This document shows, piece after piece, positions 59,646-64,000 of a stretch of 64,000 bases of DNA. Numbering within the stretch: position 1 is the first letter of the stretch; the number at the start of each line of letters is the position of its first letter. The notes beneath the pieces were generated by a model, which ran no database searches, was not told the origin of the DNA, and saw nothing but the letters and a program-made list of their open reading frames with translations. The stretch is from Amoebidium appalachense (taxonomy: Eukaryota; Ichthyosporea), in assembly GCA_963693365.1 (NCBI GenBank), contig CAVNZM010000001.1:15686001-15750000 (forward strand), in the 5' to 3' direction. A program made the translations under genes and the position numbers.

Positions 59646-61229
59646 ATGCTAGTCCCCGGAGCATTCTTCAGCTCTTCGGAGCAAAAAGCTATCGTCATAG
59701 CCCGCACAGTGAGTTCCATTGCGGGTCTGATTGGGTCGTTCACAATCGTGGCTATGTTTGCAAAGACAAAATTATCCCAGCGCCTTGCACGTCACTACAT
59801 CTTGATGGGCATGTCTCTTGCTGAGATATGCGGGAACATTGGCGCCACTATGAGCTTGTGGATATATGCCAACACGCCCATGTGTAGCCTTCAGGTACGT
59901 GTCAGAACAGGTTAGAAAAAGGGTTGCAAAACCTTGAGAAAAGAGAACGGACATAGCTATATAAACGTTGTTGCAAGGTAAAAAGAAGGAGACCCAGTGC
60001 ACAACGGGAGGAAAGAGAGCATCTAGAAACTGGTGCACGTTTAGAAAGCAGCCGTGAGGACTTATGGGTGAGAGTGGTGCCTTGCTACGTGAGCAACAAT
60101 CAACTACAGTGTCCTGTTTCAACACCTCAAGGCTCTCATTTTCATTTCTGTTCGGTTTCTTGCGTGCACGAGTCTTTACTTCTAAGCCCGAAAGTGACGT
60201 TTCCTCTTCCCTCCCCTCCCCCCCCCCCCCCCCCTCCCCCCCCCCCCCCTCCCCCCCCCCCCCTCCCCCCACCCAAAAACCCTCCCCTCTCTTCTTTCTC
60301 TGCCTTCTCCCCTCCAACCAATATCCGGCGGGTTGCAACGGCACATGATTTCGCTTCATAGTAGGAGGATTGCTTGCCATGACCCAGTGGACATCCTTGT
60401 GTATTTTGGACACACATTATGCTTATTGTGTTATTTGAGGGGAAAAAAACTGCCAGTCTACTATGATGCTTAGTCATACTAGTCCAGTCGTATTAGTATT
60501 GTATTGGCTCCAATGTAGTAAAATCTGATCTCCATTTCTCCGCAGGGATTCCTGATCCACCAATGGATAGCAGCGGCACTGTGGACAAGCGCCCTGGCCA
60601 TCGACATGATTTTACGATTGATATTCCTGTGGAAAGACGGCCGCACACGGAAGCTCCTGCCGTATTACGCGTTTTTCTTTTACGGATTTTCTGTCACTAC
60701 AGGATTGGCGATCCTCGGCATGGGCCATTACGGCGACGCCCTTTTGTGGTGTTGGATCGCGAAACCTTATCCAATGGAACGCATTGGTTTCTTCTACGGT
60801 CCACTATGGGCTGTGTGTGTATTCTTGACAGTTGCCATCATCGTCATTCTTGTGTATCTTACGCGGGTGTGGGGGCGCAACACTGTGTCGGGTGATCGTT
60901 CCGTTGCCAATCTATCCGTCAGTTTGCAGCTTACTTCATATCTTCTGGCGTTTGTTATTCTTTGGATCCCTTCTTCCGTAGCGCGCATTCAACAGATGCT
61001 CGCACCGTCCAACCCATCGTTCGCTTTGGTTTTCGCACAGGCGCTTTTCCTTCCCCTCCAGGGGTTGATTAACCTTCTGGTGTATATTGGGCCGAGCGTG
61101 ATTCGGCGAGTGGTGAACGAACACAAAACACGAACAAAAACGAGATCCACATCCACGGAACCGAAGCCTAGCCGATTGGCTACGTCAGTCGGGGAGCGCC
61201 GTCATGGTGGCGGCGGCTGCACGTGGTAG
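59646..61229 (+). CDS. cAMP-receptor-like (Dictyostelium cAR type) seven-helix GPCR, 2 exons
   Basis: Exons 59646-59894 and 60546-61229 join in phase 0 (CSLQ/GFLIHQW) and give 310 residues plus TAG. TM1 is around RTVSSIAGLIGSFTIVAMF. TM2 is around HYILMGMSLAEICGNIGATM. The conserved C..QGF turn leads into TM3, and DGRTRKLLPYYAFFFYG into TM4. An extracellular loop has LLWCWIAKPYP, and TM5 is WAVCVFLTVAIIVILVYL. TM6 follows SVSLQLTSYLLAFVILWIP, and TM7 has LQGLINLLVYIGPSV. The QGF turn and CWI loop are typical of the Dicty_CAR family of receptors. The ligand is unknown; cAMP binding should not be assumed outside dictyostelids. A second frame (61204-61539) may continue the cytoplasmic tail. Confidence 0.85.
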
Positions 61230-61539
61230 CGAACATGTCACCGACACACACCTGTTAAAGACGGATGCGCATGGGCATACTTCGCACCTTAAAGTGACGT
61301 CGTTGGATGAGTTTGTAGGCGCCGGATTAGCTAATCTGCCCGTGGTCGGCGGCAATTTGCTAGACGAGGAGGGTTCATCTAATTCGCAAAGCGGCGATGA
61401 GGAACGAGGGGAGGATGATAGTTCAGAAGGTAGCCACGTGCATGTTTTGTCGTCACTTGCCGTAAATGTGGTCCACGGGATAACACACATCGGGATTCAT
61501 GGCTTGGAGGTTCATGATGGAAGCCGTGAGAGAACTTGA
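61204..61539 (+). CDS. overlapping acidic Ser/His-rich ORF, possible shifted tail of the GPCR (doubtful)
   Basis: A 111-codon frame begins in the last codons of the GPCR and continues 310 bases beyond its stop, in the next frame. The product is Asp/Glu/Ser-rich (DEEGSSNSQSGDEER) with His-rich parts, typical of a regulated cytoplasmic tail. The frame is also open upstream. One base fewer near the G run at 61190-61193 would fuse it to the receptor. Two other genes here show the same kind of one-base excess in a homopolymer. It may instead be chance. Confidence 0.3.
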   Translation: MVAAAARGSEHVTDTHLLKTDAHGHTSHLKVTSLDEFVGAGLANLPVVGGNLLDEEGSSNSQSGDEERGEDDSSEGSHVHVLSSLAVNVVHGITHIGIHGLEVHDGSRERT

Positions 61540-62310
61540 AGTTACGCTTTAGCTCGGAAACCAATGTTAACTGTTAGTCTAGAATCTGTTAGCGAATGAT
61601 TTCGAAGCGTTTTTTCGTTTTCTTTCGATACCTTCATATGCCATGTACTATATTAGGTTTGAAAACTACAGCACAAGGGAGTCGACGTCAGTTTTATGAG
61701 TGACAGTATATATTTGGTAAAAACTTTAAGGGGGCCCGGGGTAGTTCAATTGCGACTGAAGATCAGATGTATTTAAGTGATGCATAGAGTCACTGGGGCT
61801 GAGCGGCATGTATTTTATATTAAGGTAGCTGCATCCTCACCTGCCTGTTTGTTTACAATCTCCTTGGTGTGAAATTACACATGTATCACCAGTGCATGCA
61901 TTTGACAATCATGGTCGCTTTTTGGGATACTTCGTAAGAGTTGTACCTGTTATTTTCTTTTTTTGATTTGTACCTTATCACCATTTAGAATTACCTTTAT
62001 TAATATATTACGTCATTTAGAAATGGTTTTTTTTTTAAAAAAATCCCTTCAGGCCTGGGAGACAAGACACGAGAAAACGAGCTATTGAGTATACCGCAGT
62101 CGATATATATATATCAGTGCACGAAAGTCCGAAAGAAGCCTCTTGAGTTGTAGTTGGTCGGGAATTGTCTAAGATGTCCGGATCATGTACGCGCGAAGAT
62201 AATACAATTGGCTGAACCTGTTTGGTGACTCAAGTGTGCTGGGACGGCCCAGGAGTGCATCAGCTTTTATTTACTCTTTAGCCTCCATCCCATCCCCGCC
62301 TCCGGAATCC

Positions 62311-62356
<46 letters not shown>

Positions 62357-62828
62357 ACACATGAGCAAATCATACTACTGTAACAGCAAGGTTTACTGCA
62401 TATCTATTACAGAAACGTTCTATTGCAGTTAATTCCCTTAAATAAAGTTGTAACCCCAAACACGTGAATCAGTTTTAAGAGGTCCTAGGTCATAAGTCCT
62501 CGTATGATACCTGTTCTTACCCCCCCGGGGAGGGGGGGGGGGGGGGGGGGGGGGGTGGAGGGGGAGGGAGGGAGGGGGACTGGTGATATCAGAAAGCAGT
62601 CTGTGTGAGTTGTCCGGCCGCCGGAGGAGCCGAAATCTAGATCCTCGCATTTCTTGCATAAATACATAGTGTCTGACTCGAACGGTTTAGCTGCATACAT
62701 CCGTATGTGTGGATGCGCCCAGCCGAATAAGGGTGGGCCAAGGGGACAGAGGGTCCGGGGCCTGAGCCTCATATGATGCCTGCGGCCTATCGAGGTGTGT
62801 GTGTGTGTGTACACGAACATGTCACGTA

Positions 62829-62910
<82 letters not shown>

Positions 62911-63814
62911 GCCGTGTTTGTGTGTGTTTAAGTATGTGTGTGTCTGTGTGTGTACGGTGCGTGTCAGTGTGCGTGCACGTGCGTGCGTGGACGTGTGTGC
63001 ATCCACGGCTTTGCCGATGGTGTGGTGCTTGTGCAGCAAACTTGCATGTAATGATCGAAACTTAGCCGATATATGATACCATTTTAATGCAAGATGCATA
63101 CACAAGATGATAATTGTGATTACCAGCCACGCCACTGCATGTGCAAGTGCATGTTGGGCTAAACTAGGCACCTTTTGCACGGTGTGTGAAACAATCTGTT
63201 AAGTGATATGCGTGTGTGGCCAGGGGGTGGGTAGGGACGTCAGTAGGGACGTCAGGGATCAATGACTTGCCATATGATCTATATATATTTTATATCCGGC
63301 ACGCTCTATGCGCTAAATGGGCTTCTTCAATTAAGAAAAAATCGATTAAAAGACACCTACATTTCACATTTTGTACTTCGATTCACCATTGTGTACATAA
63401 AGAACAGCGTGGCCCGATGTATGCTTTCAATGCGTCAGATCTGGCTCTCACGTTGTAACTAACATCGCGTATCTGTAAAAGTAGACGGAACCATATAAAA
63501 ATACCGACAAATATACATTATCGCTGAATAAAAAGTTTCTGCTAATCAATAATCTCGTAAAGTGCAAATATTACTGATGATATTCTACAATAATGAGGTT
63601 TGCATGTACCACTGAAATGAATGCACACCACGTAAAAAGAGTCTAGACCGGGCCAATTTACTATCATACAGCGCGCTATATATACAGCGATTCTTCATAT
63701 CCTGCCACATGTACAATTTGGGATCATTCATGGTCGGTGCATGTTGCATGTATCACAATAGCCGTGCGGTACTATGTTTAAACAGCTTTTGGGCCTGTGA
63801 ATACGATGATGTGT

Positions 63815-63889
<75 letters not shown>

Positions 63890-64000
63890 TGTGTGTGTTG
63901 AATGCGGGGGGAGGGGGGGGGGGGGGGGGGAGGGGGGGAGGGCTCCTGGTGTCTTTGTTGTTTGTTTAAACAATTGGATGTCTGTGGTATTGAGTGTCAG
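61540..64000. other. 3' non-genic stretch
   Basis: Complex AT-rich DNA with an AATAAA at 62441-62446, (CA)n at 62312-62353 and a G run at 62527-62555. A (TG)n block lies at 62832-62907, and CT then TG then G-run DNA at 63817-63942. No coding segment was supported. The AATAAA is over 1.2 kb from the GPCR stop, so its use is uncertain. Confidence 0.55.

Overview
This is a 64 kb piece of a nuclear genome from a eukaryote. Coding regions are split by many GT-AG introns, one of them GC-AG. The space between exons is filled with simple repeats: (CA)n/(TG)n, (GA)n, (AT)n, and runs of 20-50 C or G. There is no operon structure, ribosome-binding site or CRISPR array. The proteins include bacterial-type solute-binding domains fused to class C seven-helix receptors, a slime-mould cAMP-receptor-type GPCR, a PDE9-like phosphodiesterase and a neutral-sphingomyelinase-like enzyme. 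This mix suggests a unicellular relative of animals or amoebozoans, for example an ichthyosporean or similar protist. That assignment is inference; no single gene proves it.

Layout. A (+) eight-exon receptor lies at 2316-9486 and its (-) paralogue at 11936-18448. They are convergent, with a hairpin-forming inverted repeat between them. A short divergent promoter (18449-19139) separates the paralogue from a (+) seven-exon sphingomyelinase-like gene at 19140-28119. The last intron of that gene carries an antisense LINE reverse-transcriptase remnant and two copies of a short dispersed repeat. A (-) MED9-like Mediator gene follows (30427-33497), then a (+) PDE9-like gene (35036-42004). A possible cysteine-rich, tail-anchored surface protein lies at 44295-46211 (weak). 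A (+) gene for a protein with seven CCCH zinc fingers lies at 51006-54628. CT-rich and AT-rich DNA and a 500-N gap (57340-57839) come next. Last is a (+) two-exon GPCR of the cAMP-receptor type at 59646-61229.

How the genes fit together. Four or five of the seven solid genes belong to signalling: three receptors, one cyclic-nucleotide phosphodiesterase and one sphingolipid hydrolase. No co-regulation can be shown from sequence alone. Exon models were built by joining open segments at GT/AG sites and requiring the phase to be kept. For the paralogue pair, every junction phase agrees between the two genes, which makes those models strong.

Most interesting signals. (1) Several introns begin with GT- or G-rich tracts and end in CA or C tracts running directly into the 3' splice site, so their ends are complementary. 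(2) A dispersed repeat of about 230 bp has pol III A/B-box-like motifs and ends in C-runs followed by A-runs. (3) One exon is almost identical between otherwise diverged receptor paralogues, and its 3' end with splice donor is repeated downstream in both. (4) Otherwise intact ORFs carry single-base overcalls in C or G runs, probably assembly errors.
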